A stretch of 64,000 bases of DNA from Actinomadura syzygii (GTDB lineage Bacteria; Actinomycetota; Actinomycetes; Streptosporangiales; Streptosporangiaceae). Made by a program: the position numbers and the translations under genes. Positions 7,011 through 15,821 of the stretch are shown piece by piece. The notes below the pieces were generated by a model. It was not told the origin of the DNA. It searched no databases and saw only the letters and a program-made list of their open reading frames with translations. The stretch lies in NCBI RefSeq assembly GCF_008085905.1, contig NZ_VSFF01000019.1:1-64000 (forward strand), in the 5' to 3' direction. Each line of letters begins with the position of its first letter. The stretch's first letter is position 1.

Positions 7011-8342
7011 GTGCTACGAATGACACGACTGCTCGCCGCGATGACGGCCAGTTCGGCCCTGGTTCTGACCACGGCGATGCCTGCCACCGCCGCTCCCCGA
7101 GGGCGGGAGGACGAGTGGTGGTTCTCGGCTTGGGCGATCGAGAAGAAAGTCTGGCCGATCAGCAAGGGAGCAGGCGTCACTGTCGCTGTGGTCGACAATG
7201 GGGTCAACGGGAGGATTCCCGACTTAGAGGGAGTCCTGGTGCCCGGTACTGATGTGACACCCGCTGGTGGGGACGGTCAGATCGGTGCCACCTCAGATTT
7301 GGACGACTCGCACGGCACCGGGATGGCCGGGCTGATCGCCTCGCAAGGAACCAGCACCGGGTACGTGGGCGTTGCACCCGAGGCAAAGATCATGTCAGTG
7401 AAGTCGGACTTCTCGGTATGGGACAAAGCAATCCGATTTGCGGCCGATCATGGCGCCAAGGTGATCAGTATTTCGCAGGCGTTTGCCGCGCTGAACGGGT
7501 GTCGTCCGCAAAATCAAGAAGCGGTCGCCTACGCGCTTCAACGAGATGTCGTCGTCGTTGTGGGTGCTGGGAACGAGGGTGACCAAAAAAATAGGTCAAT
7601 GGAGCCCGCGAACTGTGCCGGTGCGCTTGTGGTCGGTGCGGTGGATAATCAGAAGAGACCTTGGGTGGGCACTGAGCGCCAGTCCTATGTCGTGGCTGCG
7701 GCGCCCGGTGACGACGTCAACGCGCTTCAAGCCGACGGTCGAGTAGCCACAGATCTTGCTGGGACGAGTCAGGCGACGGCATTGACCGCTGCCGTGGTGG
7801 CCCTTGTTCGGGCGAAGTACCCGCATATGTCCGCCCGTGAGGTTGTTCGGAGGATCACCAACACGACCGTGGACGTGGGGCCTCCGGGTAGGGACAACAT
7901 GACCGGTTACGGGGTGGTCGTCCCGCATGCTGCGTTGACGGCCAACGTTCCTAAGTCCGCGCCGAATCCGGTGTTCGCTGCGTATGACAGGTGGATGAGC
8001 TCCCATCCCGTCCAGCCGAGTGCCGTGCCGTCGGTTAAGCAGCCCAAGACGGCGGCTGAGAAGAGTGGTGATCAGGCCGCGCGGAATACGCAGTTGCTCG
8101 TTGTCGGGCTTGTTGCGGCTGGGTTGCTTGGTGTGGTGTTCGTCGTGTTTCTCGTGGTGAGGGCCAAGAGGCGGGCCGGTGGGGTGGCGCCTGTCGGTGG
8201 GGCTCAGCAGTACGGGCCGCCGCCGGGGTGGGGTGGGGCTGCTGGAGCGCCGCCGCCTCTTCCGCCGACGCCGCCTGGGCAGCAGGGCGGGCGGCCGTAT
8301 GTGCCGCCGAACGGTCCCGGGGGCACTCGGCCTCCGAACTAG
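7011..8342 (+). CDS. mycP: type VII secretion-associated serine protease mycosin, cassette 2 (443 aa)
   Basis: Second S8-family mycosin. The signal peptide ends near PATAA. The triad is D62 (VVDNGVNG), H101 (DSHGTGMA) and S253 (GTSQATAL). The usual D-T-G around the aspartate is D-N-G here, but all three catalytic residues remain. A TM segment at ~363-385 is followed by a Pro/Gly-rich tail. The GTG start has GAGG 7 nt upstream, as in the other copy. The same signal peptide style and the shared EDEWWFSAW entry show common descent, but the DNA is far less similar than the WXG100 repeat. It probably serves the ESX channel with or instead of the first mycosin. Confidence 0.92.
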   Translation: MLRMTRLLAAMTASSALVLTTAMPATAAPRGREDEWWFSAWAIEKKVWPISKGAGVTVAVVDNGVNGRIPDLEGVLVPGTDVTPAGGDGQIGATSDLDDSHGTGMAGLIASQGTSTGYVGVAPEAKIMSVKSDFSVWDKAIRFAADHGAKVISISQAFAALNGCRPQNQEAVAYALQRDVVVVVGAGNEGDQKNRSMEPANCAGALVVGAVDNQKRPWVGTERQSYVVAAAPGDDVNALQADGRVATDLAGTSQATALTAAVVALVRAKYPHMSAREVVRRITNTTVDVGPPGRDNMTGYGVVVPHAALTANVPKSAPNPVFAAYDRWMSSHPVQPSAVPSVKQPKTAAEKSGDQAARNTQLLVVGLVAAGLLGVVFVVFLVVRAKRRAGGVAPVGGAQQYGPPPGWGGAAGAPPPLPPTPPGQQGGRPYVPPNGPGGTRPPN

Positions 8343-8450
8343 GAGGGTGAGGTCTCCGTCGCCGCTTGGGTGGGGATCTTAGAGGGTGGAGCGGGCGTTC
8401 GGCTGGGGCCTCGGAGCCCCTAGGCTGGCACCGGGACGAGAGGAGGGCGG

Positions 8451-10070
8451 GTGCCGGACTCGGGTTGGCAGCTTGGCGTGTTGCGCGAACTCGGCGCGTC
8501 CCAGCGCGGCTTCGCGACGTTCGGGTCGGCGGCGGCCCGTCCCGCGGACGCCGGATGGGGTGCTGAGGCGGCTCGGCAGAGCGCCCACCAGGAGCCCCCG
8601 ACCGCTGCCGCCGGTGCGCCGGATCCGGAGCCTCTCGCGGCGCCTCCGGCCGCGCCCGTGGCGCCGCAACCGGCCGCCGAGGCGGCGCAGGTCGAGCAGG
8701 TCGAGCAACCGGGGCCGCCGCAGCCGTATGACCCGTTTCCCGATCCGCCGCAGCAGGAGCAGGCGCCCGCCGAGCCCGTCCAGCCCGCGTCGTACGATCC
8801 CTTCCCGGACGCGCCGCAGCCGAGCGTGCCTGAGCCCACGCCTCCGGCCCCGCCCGCGGCGCCGGAGCCGCCGCCGTTGGAGCAGCAGCCCGCGGCGCAG
8901 GCCGAGCCCGTAGCGCAGCAGCCGCAGCAGCAGGCCGTTGAGGCCGAGGTGCCGCTGGTCAACGAGGAGTTCAGCTGGGAGGCGGCGATCACCCCGGTCG
9001 GGGGCGGCGCGCCGCAGGCCCCCGGGCTCCCGCAGGCTCCCGGCGCCGAGGACCAGGAGCAGGCGCGCGACGGGTCCGGCGGACATCCCGCGCCGCCCGT
9101 CCAGACGCCGGGCCAACCGACCCCGCCGCCGGCGCCGCCGCAGCAGGAACACCAGCATGGCGCGGTGCCCATGGCGGACGAGTTCGTCCGCAAGAACCAG
9201 CACGGCGACGCGCTCGTGCGCCGGATGGGACGCGGTGTCCGCAAGGCGGTCGGCGCGTCCGGGCAGATCAGGACGCAGGCCGAGATCGCGGAGTACCTGC
9301 GCCGTCCGGTCGGCGGGTACCGGCAGATCACGGTGGTCAGCGTCCGCGGCGGCGCGGGTAAGACGACCATGGCCGCGCTGCTGGCGACGGAGCTGGCGCG
9401 GCACCGTCCCGACCGGGTCCTCGCGATCGACGCCGACGCGGAGCTCGGGTCGCTGCCGCTGCGGCTCGGCGTCCGGTCGGAGCTGTCGCTGTTCGACCTC
9501 GCCGCGCAGCAGCCGCGGACGTTCGAGGAGGCCGCGCAGTACCTGAAGCAGACCAGGGAGGGGCTGTGGGTCCTCGCCGCGACCCGCGGCGGCCGGATCA
9601 CCGGTGAGTTCACCTTCGACACGTACCAGGCGGCGTTCAGCACGGTGAGCCGCTACATCGCCGCCGCCGTCACGGACTGCAGCGCGGGCATCCTCACAGA
9701 CCTGCACCGCTCGCTGCTCGGCCAGTCGCACAGCGTCGTGCTGGTCACCCCGGGGACGGTCGACGGCGCGCTGAGCGCGCGCGGGGCGCTGGAGTGGTTC
9801 TCCCAGGGCGCGCAGCGCGGCCTCCTGGCGCGGACCGTCATCGCGATGGTCTCGCACGCCCCCCAGGTCGGCGCCGACCTCGCGCGGGCCGCGCAGATGC
9901 TGACCGCGTGGGGGACGCCGGTCGTGCACGTCCCGTACGACCGGCAGATCGCGATGGGCGCGGCGGTCGACTTCTCCCGGCTGGGCGAGGCCACCCACGC
10001 GGCCGTCAGCCGCGTCGCCTACGAGGCGTTCGCGCGTTCGCTCGGCGACTTCGCCCCCGGCACCCGCTGA
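8451..10070 (+). CDS. EspI-like MinD/ParA-family ATPase with Pro-rich N-terminus (539 aa)
   Basis: Residues ~25-230 are Pro/Ala/Gln-rich and disordered, with the near-repeat YDPFPD twice. Residues ~280-530 are a SIMIBI-class ATPase: deviant Walker A (SVRGGAGKTT), then AIDADAELGSL. The position of the signature lysine of ParA/MinD proteins is occupied by arginine (RGGAGKTT). Mycobacterial EspI has the same order and modulates ESX-1 activity with ATP level; a similar role is inferred. GTG at 8451 has AGGAGGG upstream, and a TAGGCT -10-like box lies at 8421-8426. It follows the second mycosin by 108 bp. Confidence 0.82.
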   Translation: MPDSGWQLGVLRELGASQRGFATFGSAAARPADAGWGAEAARQSAHQEPPTAAAGAPDPEPLAAPPAAPVAPQPAAEAAQVEQVEQPGPPQPYDPFPDPPQQEQAPAEPVQPASYDPFPDAPQPSVPEPTPPAPPAAPEPPPLEQQPAAQAEPVAQQPQQQAVEAEVPLVNEEFSWEAAITPVGGGAPQAPGLPQAPGAEDQEQARDGSGGHPAPPVQTPGQPTPPPAPPQQEHQHGAVPMADEFVRKNQHGDALVRRMGRGVRKAVGASGQIRTQAEIAEYLRRPVGGYRQITVVSVRGGAGKTTMAALLATELARHRPDRVLAIDADAELGSLPLRLGVRSELSLFDLAAQQPRTFEEAAQYLKQTREGLWVLAATRGGRITGEFTFDTYQAAFSTVSRYIAAAVTDCSAGILTDLHRSLLGQSHSVVLVTPGTVDGALSARGALEWFSQGAQRGLLARTVIAMVSHAPQVGADLARAAQMLTAWGTPVVHVPYDRQIAMGAAVDFSRLGEATHAAVSRVAYEAFARSLGDFAPGTR

Positions 10071-10129
10071 CCCGCGCCGCACCCGCTGACATACCTCGGG
10101 CGCTCGCTGCGCGGAAGGAATAAAGGGAG

Positions 10130-10170
10130 CGGCCGGAGCGCGCATCGTTGAACGATGCGCGCTCCGGCCG
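10130..10170. terminator. 20-bp perfect inverted repeat between convergent genes
   Basis: Arms 10130-10149 and 10151-10170 are exact reverse complements around a single central base. It lies between the EspI-like gene (ends 10070, plus strand) and the 268-aa gene (ends 10186, minus strand), so it most likely stops transcription from both sides. Confidence 0.88.
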
Positions 10171-10185
10171 GTAGAGGGTGAGGGG

Positions 10186-10992
10186 TCAGTTCGACCAGAC
10201 CAGGGTGTTGGTGATCTCGACGCCGAGTTCGCCCGCCGTGGCGAAGACGCTGCCGGTGCGGCCGCCGGTCGGGCCGCCGTTCGACCAGTACGACTGGGCG
10301 TAGATGACGGACGAGCCCTGCGACCAGGACCGCGTCCAGTATGCGGGATCGGCGCGCGGCTGCGGCAGCCCGCTCGCGTCGGACGGGGTCAGCAGCAGCG
10401 GCCACCCCTCGGTGTTGGTGACGTTGCTGACGCTGCTCGCCGCCGACGAACTGGCGAACTTCGCGATCGACACCGACGTGATGATGTTCTTGGACGGGCT
10501 CGCGTACACCGCCGAGTACATCTCGCCGACGCACGGGTTCACGCGCAGGGCGGTCTGCAGTTTGGCGTTGGCGCGGCTGGTGCAGGACGCGGTGCGCGTG
10601 CCCGCACGGGTGAAGGTGTTGCCCTTCGCCGTCCGGATGGTCGGACCCAGGATGGAGGCCGGGTCGGACGACGTCCCGCTGGAAGGCGTGGACGACGGCG
10701 TCGACTCGGGTGAGTAGGGAGTGTAGGACGGGCTGTACGGCGTGTAGCTGGGGAACGCGGACGTCCGGTGCGGGTCGTCGTCCCCGGTGTTCAGGATGAC
10801 GAACGCGCCGATGCCGATGAACGCGAGCACCACCACCACACCGATGATCAGCAGCGGGACGAGCGCGCCGCCGCCGCCTCCTCGGTGCGGCGGCGGGAAG
10901 CCGGGGCCGCCGGGCGGCAACGGCGGGCCCGGCGGCGGGGGCGGCGGAAACGGGCCGCCCGGGGGCTGGCCGGGCCATTGGGGGGAACTCAT
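10186..10992 (-). CDS. Pro-rich single-TM protein with extracellular domain (268 aa)
   Basis: Cytosolic Pro/Gly-rich N-terminus (residues 1-40, poly-Pro runs), one TM segment (~44-67, ALVPLLIIGVVVVLAFIGIG), a Ser/Thr/Pro/Tyr linker with repeated YTPYSP, then an extracellular domain of ~150 residues with two cysteines (TASCTS, NPCVGE). Orientation N-in is inferred from the missing signal peptide. No enzyme motif is recognised. The same build (Pro-rich tail, TM, ectodomain) recurs at 17014-20226, 39360-40262, 40363-42054 and 63583 onward, so it is a style of this genome rather than proof of ESX function. Confidence 0.72.
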   Translation of the reverse strand: MSSPQWPGQPPGGPFPPPPPPGPPLPPGGPGFPPPHRGGGGGALVPLLIIGVVVVLAFIGIGAFVILNTGDDDPHRTSAFPSYTPYSPSYTPYSPESTPSSTPSSGTSSDPASILGPTIRTAKGNTFTRAGTRTASCTSRANAKLQTALRVNPCVGEMYSAVYASPSKNIITSVSIAKFASSSAASSVSNVTNTEGWPLLLTPSDASGLPQPRADPAYWTRSWSQGSSVIYAQSYWSNGGPTGGRTGSVFATAGELGVEITNTLVWSN

Positions 10993-11164
10993 GAGCGCTC
11001 CGTGCTTGTGTCCATGCGGGGGACGGTTCGCGGATCGGACCAGATTAGCGGGCGGAAGTTCCCAATTTCACGAGGGATGGTAGGTATGACTCCGGATGTA
11101 CCTCCCCGCGGACGGCGGCGGGGCGTCCGGATGTCTCATAGGGTTGCGCTGGAGAGGGGGGCAG

Positions 11165-11242
11165 GTGTCCGACTCAAGCCGGCGGCCGGCCGCGGCGCGC
11201 GGCGACGGCCCGCTCAGTCCGCCCGATGGGGTGACCCGATGA
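11165..11242 (+). CDS. possible 25-codon upstream ORF coupled to the next gene
   Basis: A GTG preceded by the strong purine run GGAGAGGGGGG opens a 25-codon frame whose TGA overlaps the ATG of the next gene (ATGA at 11239-11242). A TAGGGT -10-like box lies at 11139-11144. The peptide is Arg/Pro/Ala-rich and resembles nothing I know. It may serve translational coupling: the downstream ATG has only a weak ribosome site of its own. Confidence 0.4.
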   Translation: MSDSSRRPAAARGDGPLSPPDGVTR

Positions 11243-11706
11243 GCAGTGACCTGGTGGCGCTGGTGCGCCGCCGCCCGGACGTGCACGCCGTGGCGGACGG
11301 CATGATCGCCATGGGCGAGCCGCTGGAGCTGCGCGGCGGGGAGCCGGACCCGACCCTGCTCTACGACGCCGAGGGCCGGTTGCTCGTCGCCATCGAGGAC
11401 CCGGTGCAGGTGTCCGCGCGGAGCGAGATCCGGCGGCTGCTCGGCGCCGACTTCGCCGACCGGGTGGCGGTCCCCGTCTGGTGGGTGGACGTCCGCGCCG
11501 TCGGCGACATCCCCGACGCGACGCGGGTGGCGCGCCGGTTCGCCGACTCCCTCGTCCACTGGGCCGGGGGAACGGTCTACCCGGACGGCGCGAGCGAGGC
11601 CCCGGCGCGGAGCTGGAAGGCCTCCGGGCAGGGGGGCGGCGGGTCCGCCGCGCAGGCGCCCGGCCAGGACGGCGCCGCCTACCAGGGCGGGGTCATCGGC
11701 GGCTAG
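11239..11706 (+). CDS. hypothetical protein resembling the N-terminal part of DUF6177 (155 aa)
   Basis: Soluble protein without signal or TM. From memory, residues ~3-115 (DLVALVRRRPDVHAVADG, then GRLLVAIEDPVQV, VPVWWVDVRA and GTVYPDG) follow the pattern of the N-terminal half of DUF6177 proteins found beside type VII secretion genes in Streptomyces. The last ~35 residues are Gly/Gln-rich. The C-terminal half of that family seems to be the separate gene at 13270-14211. Function unknown. ATG 11239 overlaps the stop of a short upstream frame. It converges with the DUF1266 gene, 15 bp away. Confidence 0.7.
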   Translation: MSSDLVALVRRRPDVHAVADGMIAMGEPLELRGGEPDPTLLYDAEGRLLVAIEDPVQVSARSEIRRLLGADFADRVAVPVWWVDVRAVGDIPDATRVARRFADSLVHWAGGTVYPDGASEAPARSWKASGQGGGGSAAQAPGQDGAAYQGGVIGG

Positions 11707-11721
11707 CCGGAAGCCCCGAGA

Positions 11722-13140
11722 TCACGTCCAGTCGCGGGTGAGGTCGAGGTCCCACGGGACGACGGTCCACGGGCTGTGCGCCTCGGTCGACAGTTCGTGG
11801 ATGAGGTGTTCGTACTCGCCCTGCGTCTTCCCGCCGCCGCCCGACCAGAGCCGGCGTCCCTGGAGGTAGCAGGTCGCCATGTCCTGCCAGGACTTGTAGC
11901 GCCGCTGGATGTCGAGGGCCAGCGGCAGCATCCGTTCCCAGCAGTACTCCTCCGTCAGCCAGCCGACCATGTAGCCCCAGCGGTAGAGCATCAGCGCGCG
12001 GCCGTAGTCCCAGATGAGGAACCGTCCGACGTTGGCGCGCAGCTCCGGGTCGGCGAGGGCCTTCAGGCGGTGCAGCTCCTCGGCCGCGTGGTTGCGGTCG
12101 TTGAAGAGCTGGTGCAGGAACTGCGCGAGCTCCGCGCCCTCCTCGCTGGCGTCGGCGCCGGGCTCGTCGCGCAGCAGCTTCGGGACGAGCCGCGCGTACG
12201 AGCCGCCCTCGTCCCCGTACCGGACGCGGACCAGTTCGATGAGCCGCTCCACGAACGGCGGTTCGAGCCGGTCGCCCGCGATGAGGGCGTCGACCTCGCG
12301 GAGCAGCGTCCCGTACTCCTCCTGCGCGGCGGGCGGACGGGCGGCGAGGTGCGCGTCGTGGGCGAAGTCGGCGCGGTGCCCGTCCTGGACGAGCCAGTTG
12401 ACGGCGCCGAGGAGCTGTTCGAGGTCGTAGGCGCCCCACGGGTCGTGCAGGAGCTCCTGCGCGGCGCGGCGGTCGGCGGTGGCGGCGTCCGCGCCGGGCG
12501 CGGCGCCGAGCCGGTCGAGCCGGAACCCGTTGATCGCCGAGTAGGGCGCGCCCGCCGCGACGATCCAGCGCTGCACGGGGGTGAGGCCGCCGTCGTGGGC
12601 GAGGGCGCCGGGCACGTCCGGCGCGGAGATCAGCTCCCACAGCCGCCGCTGGAACTCGGCCGCCTGCCGCCGCTCGCTGTCGAAGAACCCGGCGAGCTGC
12701 TTGCGCAGCGACGGGTGCCGGACGTACAGCCGCCGGAAGAAGCGTCCGTTCTTCCACACGAGGTGTTCGGGGCGCAGGTCGCGGAACGGGATGCGGGTCC
12801 GCCGGTGCACGAGCGTCCGTTCGGCGAACCGCAGTTCGAGGTCGGGCCACAGGCCGTTCAGCGGTGTGAAGCGCAGGAGCATGAGGTAGCCGAGGGAGAC
12901 GACGATCAGGCCCGTGCCGGGGCCGAACACCCAGCGCGCCTCGTCCTGCAGCCCGGTCAGGGACATGACGGCCCCGCCGATCAGCGACGCGACGCCGCCC
13001 ACCCCGAGGGAGAGGAACCAGCCCGTCGTGACGACGAACGACCCATCGATGCGGAGCACCGCCTCCTCGCCGTCGAACTCGAACGACCCCTCGGCGAGTG
13101 TCCCCTCGACGGCCCGCTCAAGTGCGTCGAGCTGCCCCAT
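11722..13140 (-). CDS. DUF1266 membrane protein (472 aa)
   Basis: Two N-terminal TM segments (~36-85) are followed by a cytosolic region. The C-terminal ~220 residues show the DUF1266 pattern: WDYGRALMLYRWGYMVGWLT, EEYCWERMLPLALDIQRRY, then SWQDMATCYLQGRRLW. DUF1266 has no established activity and in actinomycetes often lies near secretion or polymorphic-toxin genes. The ATG at 13140 is the first in frame. Only 15 bp separate its stop from that of the 155-aa gene on the other strand. Shares direction with the DUF6177-like gene upstream (129 bp gap containing a GGCGCGCGCC-rich repeat). Confidence 0.82.
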   Translation of the reverse strand: MGQLDALERAVEGTLAEGSFEFDGEEAVLRIDGSFVVTTGWFLSLGVGGVASLIGGAVMSLTGLQDEARWVFGPGTGLIVVSLGYLMLLRFTPLNGLWPDLELRFAERTLVHRRTRIPFRDLRPEHLVWKNGRFFRRLYVRHPSLRKQLAGFFDSERRQAAEFQRRLWELISAPDVPGALAHDGGLTPVQRWIVAAGAPYSAINGFRLDRLGAAPGADAATADRRAAQELLHDPWGAYDLEQLLGAVNWLVQDGHRADFAHDAHLAARPPAAQEEYGTLLREVDALIAGDRLEPPFVERLIELVRVRYGDEGGSYARLVPKLLRDEPGADASEEGAELAQFLHQLFNDRNHAAEELHRLKALADPELRANVGRFLIWDYGRALMLYRWGYMVGWLTEEYCWERMLPLALDIQRRYKSWQDMATCYLQGRRLWSGGGGKTQGEYEHLIHELSTEAHSPWTVVPWDLDLTRDWT

Positions 13141-13269
13141 GGGCAGGACCGTACATCATCCCTTACGGGTAGATCATCCGCACTGTGCAGGCGTTTGTCG
13201 GGACGGTCGCCGCGATGCCCGCTTCACCGCACGTCTCACCCGGGCGCGCGCCGGGCGCGCGCCGGGGGC

Positions 13270-14211
13270 TCAGCCCGACTGGAGGTGCTGCATGAGGAGG
13301 CTGTGCCGCTGCCAGCCGTCCTGGGAGCGGCCGTCGCCGAGCGGGAAGAACGTCAGCGGCGCGCGCGGCGGCCCGACCTGCTGGCCGGGGATGCCGGTCG
13401 GCCCGGCGACGGCGCCCGCGACGGCGAGCGCGACGGGGGCGGGCGCGCCCGTCCAGCGCGCTTCGGTGGTGAGGTCGGCGCGGCCGGGGGTGACCTGGAC
13501 GAACAGCGACGCGACGGCCTGGTCGGCGGCGAGCGCGCCGACGAGCGTCGGGAGGTGCTGGAGCGGCGGCGGGTCCTCCGGCATGTAGCCGACGGTGACG
13601 GTGCTGACCTCGGCGACGCCGCCGCCGTCGACCGCGGTGAAGTCGCAGACGGCCTGCGCGGGACGCGGCCCGTCGCCGCCGACGAGGAGCCGCGCGGTGG
13701 AGCGTCCGCGCGCGTACTCGGTGAACCGGTCGCGGCGCCACGGGTGCTCCAGCGGCTCGGTCGGGCCGAGCGCGCCCGGCTGCTTGCCGGTGAGGAGCTG
13801 GAGGAGGCGCTCGACGGGCCCGCCGATGTCGCCGTCGGCGCCGTGCCGGGTGCGGTAGACGAGGGTGAGCTGCGCGCCGATCGGCGCGGTCGGACGGGTG
13901 GTGAACCCGGGCGCGTAGTCGCGCGCCTCCGGGACGGGGACGAACGTCCCGCCGTTCCATTTGAGCGGACGCCCGGTGAGGCCCTCGTAGTAGCCGTCGC
14001 CGTTGCGGACCACCCACTGCACGTCCTGCCCGGTCGCGGCCGTCCGCAGCGGGAGCGACAGCCGCGAGTCGAGGGGCGTGACGAGCTGCAGGGTGCGCCC
14101 GCTGCCGGCGCATTCGGCGAGTGCCCTGCTCAGCCAGGCGCTCAGCGGCACGAGGGGCCGGTCCTGGAGGACGACCATGGCCTGGTCGGTCAGCGCGTCT
14201 ACGGTGCTCAT
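13270..14211 (-). CDS. hypothetical protein resembling the C-terminal part of DUF6177 (313 aa)
   Basis: Soluble protein. The start VDALTDQAMVVLQDRPLV, the segment LQLVTPLDSRLSLPLRTA and the motif WVVRNGDGYYEGLTG match what I remember of the second half of DUF6177 proteins of Streptomyces type VII loci. Here that half stands as its own gene, on the strand opposite the N-terminal-like gene at 11239-11706, with a DUF1266 gene between them. No catalytic motif is recognised. A link to ESX function is inferred from family memory and location. Confidence 0.7.
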   Translation of the reverse strand: MSTVDALTDQAMVVLQDRPLVPLSAWLSRALAECAGSGRTLQLVTPLDSRLSLPLRTAATGQDVQWVVRNGDGYYEGLTGRPLKWNGGTFVPVPEARDYAPGFTTRPTAPIGAQLTLVYRTRHGADGDIGGPVERLLQLLTGKQPGALGPTEPLEHPWRRDRFTEYARGRSTARLLVGGDGPRPAQAVCDFTAVDGGGVAEVSTVTVGYMPEDPPPLQHLPTLVGALAADQAVASLFVQVTPGRADLTTEARWTGAPAPVALAVAGAVAGPTGIPGQQVGPPRAPLTFFPLGDGRSQDGWQRHSLLMQHLQSG

Positions 14212-14378
14212 CTTCGGAGGAGTCTAGCGACCGCGGCATCGCGGGGAAGGGCGCACCGTGGGCCTCCCGCGCCCCTCCCGGCACACCCTCCGGCACGCCG
14301 CCGGCACGCCCGCCCGGGGCCGGACGACTTTCCCGTGACGCGGGTGACCGTTGTCCAAACTGTGCTGAAATGTGACGG

Positions 14379-15821
14379 ATGCCGCGAGCTGCCGTGCCCT
14401 CCCGCGTGTACTACGCGGACGCCGCCCCGCCGCAGCCGGGGCCGCCGGCGCGGGGGCGGCTGTGGCGCGTGCTCGGCTGGCTGTCGGTCGCGATGTCGGT
14501 GGTGCTGGTCGGCGCGAGCCTCACCGCCTACGGGTTCTGGCGCAGGCTGGACGGCCAGATCGACCGCGAGCACGTCGACGACCGGCTCGGCGAGAACCGT
14601 CCGGCGAAGCTCAACAACTCGCTGAACATCCTGATGATGGGGTCCGACAGCCGGGAGGGGGAGAACGCCCGGTACGGCGTCGAGGCCGGGCAGCGCTCGG
14701 ACACGACGGTCCTGCTGCACATCTCGCCCGGCGGCGAGAGCGCGATCGGGATCAGCTTCCCGCGCGACTCGATGGTGCAGATGCCGCAGTGCGAGAAGAA
14801 GAACGGCGCGAAGATCCCGGCCCAGTTCGGGTTGATCAACGCGGCGTTCGCCAACGGCGGCCCGGCCTGCACCTGGCGGACGATCGAGTCCCTCACCAAG
14901 ATCCACGTCGACCACTACGTCGAGGTGGACTTCGCCGGGTTCAAACGCGTCGTGGACGCGCTCGACGGCGTCGAGATCTGCGTGCCGAAGCCCATCGACG
15001 ACCCGAAGGCCGAGCTGCACCTCAAGGCGGGACGGCAGGTCGTCCGGGGCGAGCAGGCGCTCGGGTACGTCCGCACCCGGTACGTGCTCGGCGACGGCTC
15101 CGACCTCGACCGGATCAAGCGGCAGCAGGCGTTCATGGCGTCCGTCGTCAAGAAGGCCACGGACAAGGGCATGCTCACCGACCCGGGGCGCACCTACGGG
15201 TTCCTGTCCGCCGCCACCAAGTCGATCAAGGCGGACGACCGGCTCACGCTCTCGGTCATGCAGAAGCTCGCGGGCAGCCTGCGCGGGATGAGCGCGGGGA
15301 AGGTGCGGTTCGTCACCGTCCCGGTGCAGGCGTTCCCGCAGGACAAGAACCGCGTCCAGTTCGACCAGGCGCAGGCGGAGCCGCTGTTCCGGGCCGTCCG
15401 GGAGGACAACAAGCTCCCCGAACCCGCCGCGCCGGCGCCGGTGGTGGCGCAGAACGGGGTGCGGCCCGTCCCGCCGAACCAGGTGAAGGCCGGGGTCTTC
15501 AACGCCACCGCGATGCCGGGCCTCGCGCAGCGGACCGCCGACCAGCTCGCCGAGCGCGGCTTCCAGATCGTCAAGGTCGGCAGCACGAAGAAGCGGTATC
15601 CGCGCACGCAGATCCTGTACGGGGTGGGCGCCGAACGGCAGGCCGCCCGGATGGCGCTCGCGGTTCCGGGACATCCGCCGCGTCCGTGGGCGTCCGCCAA
15701 GCCCGGCTACGTGTACCTGGTCATCGGCAAGGACGGGGCGATGCTGAGCGGGCAGAACGCCGCCGTCCCGAAGGTCGCGGGCGAGGTCCGGGCAGACCGC
15801 GACGTATGCGCGCATTCCTGA
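14379..15821 (+). CDS. LytR-CpsA-Psr (LCP) family cell-wall polymer transferase with LytR_C domain (480 aa)
   Basis: LCP enzymes move lipid-linked glycopolymers (teichoic acid, galactan, capsule) onto peptidoglycan outside the membrane. Here a short cytosolic tail and one TM segment (~30-52) precede the LCP domain (~80-255), with NILMMGSDSR, the arginine/aspartate motif SFPRDSMV and the DLDRIKRQQAF signature. A LytR_C domain follows (~365-455, KAGVFNATAMPGLAQRTA). The length is normal for actinobacterial two-domain members. It lies at the edge of the galactofuranan cluster and could be its ligase. No clear ribosome site precedes ATG 14379. Confidence 0.93.
   Translation: MPRAAVPSRVYYADAAPPQPGPPARGRLWRVLGWLSVAMSVVLVGASLTAYGFWRRLDGQIDREHVDDRLGENRPAKLNNSLNILMMGSDSREGENARYGVEAGQRSDTTVLLHISPGGESAIGISFPRDSMVQMPQCEKKNGAKIPAQFGLINAAFANGGPACTWRTIESLTKIHVDHYVEVDFAGFKRVVDALDGVEICVPKPIDDPKAELHLKAGRQVVRGEQALGYVRTRYVLGDGSDLDRIKRQQAFMASVVKKATDKGMLTDPGRTYGFLSAATKSIKADDRLTLSVMQKLAGSLRGMSAGKVRFVTVPVQAFPQDKNRVQFDQAQAEPLFRAVREDNKLPEPAAPAPVVAQNGVRPVPPNQVKAGVFNATAMPGLAQRTADQLAERGFQIVKVGSTKKRYPRTQILYGVGAERQAARMALAVPGHPPRPWASAKPGYVYLVIGKDGAMLSGQNAAVPKVAGEVRADRDVCAHS

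Noticed and set aside
1..10070. Complete ESX secretion system
   Set aside because: No EccB, EccC, EccD or EccE gene is present; only substrates, mycosins and accessory genes are visible, so the channel must be encoded elsewhere.
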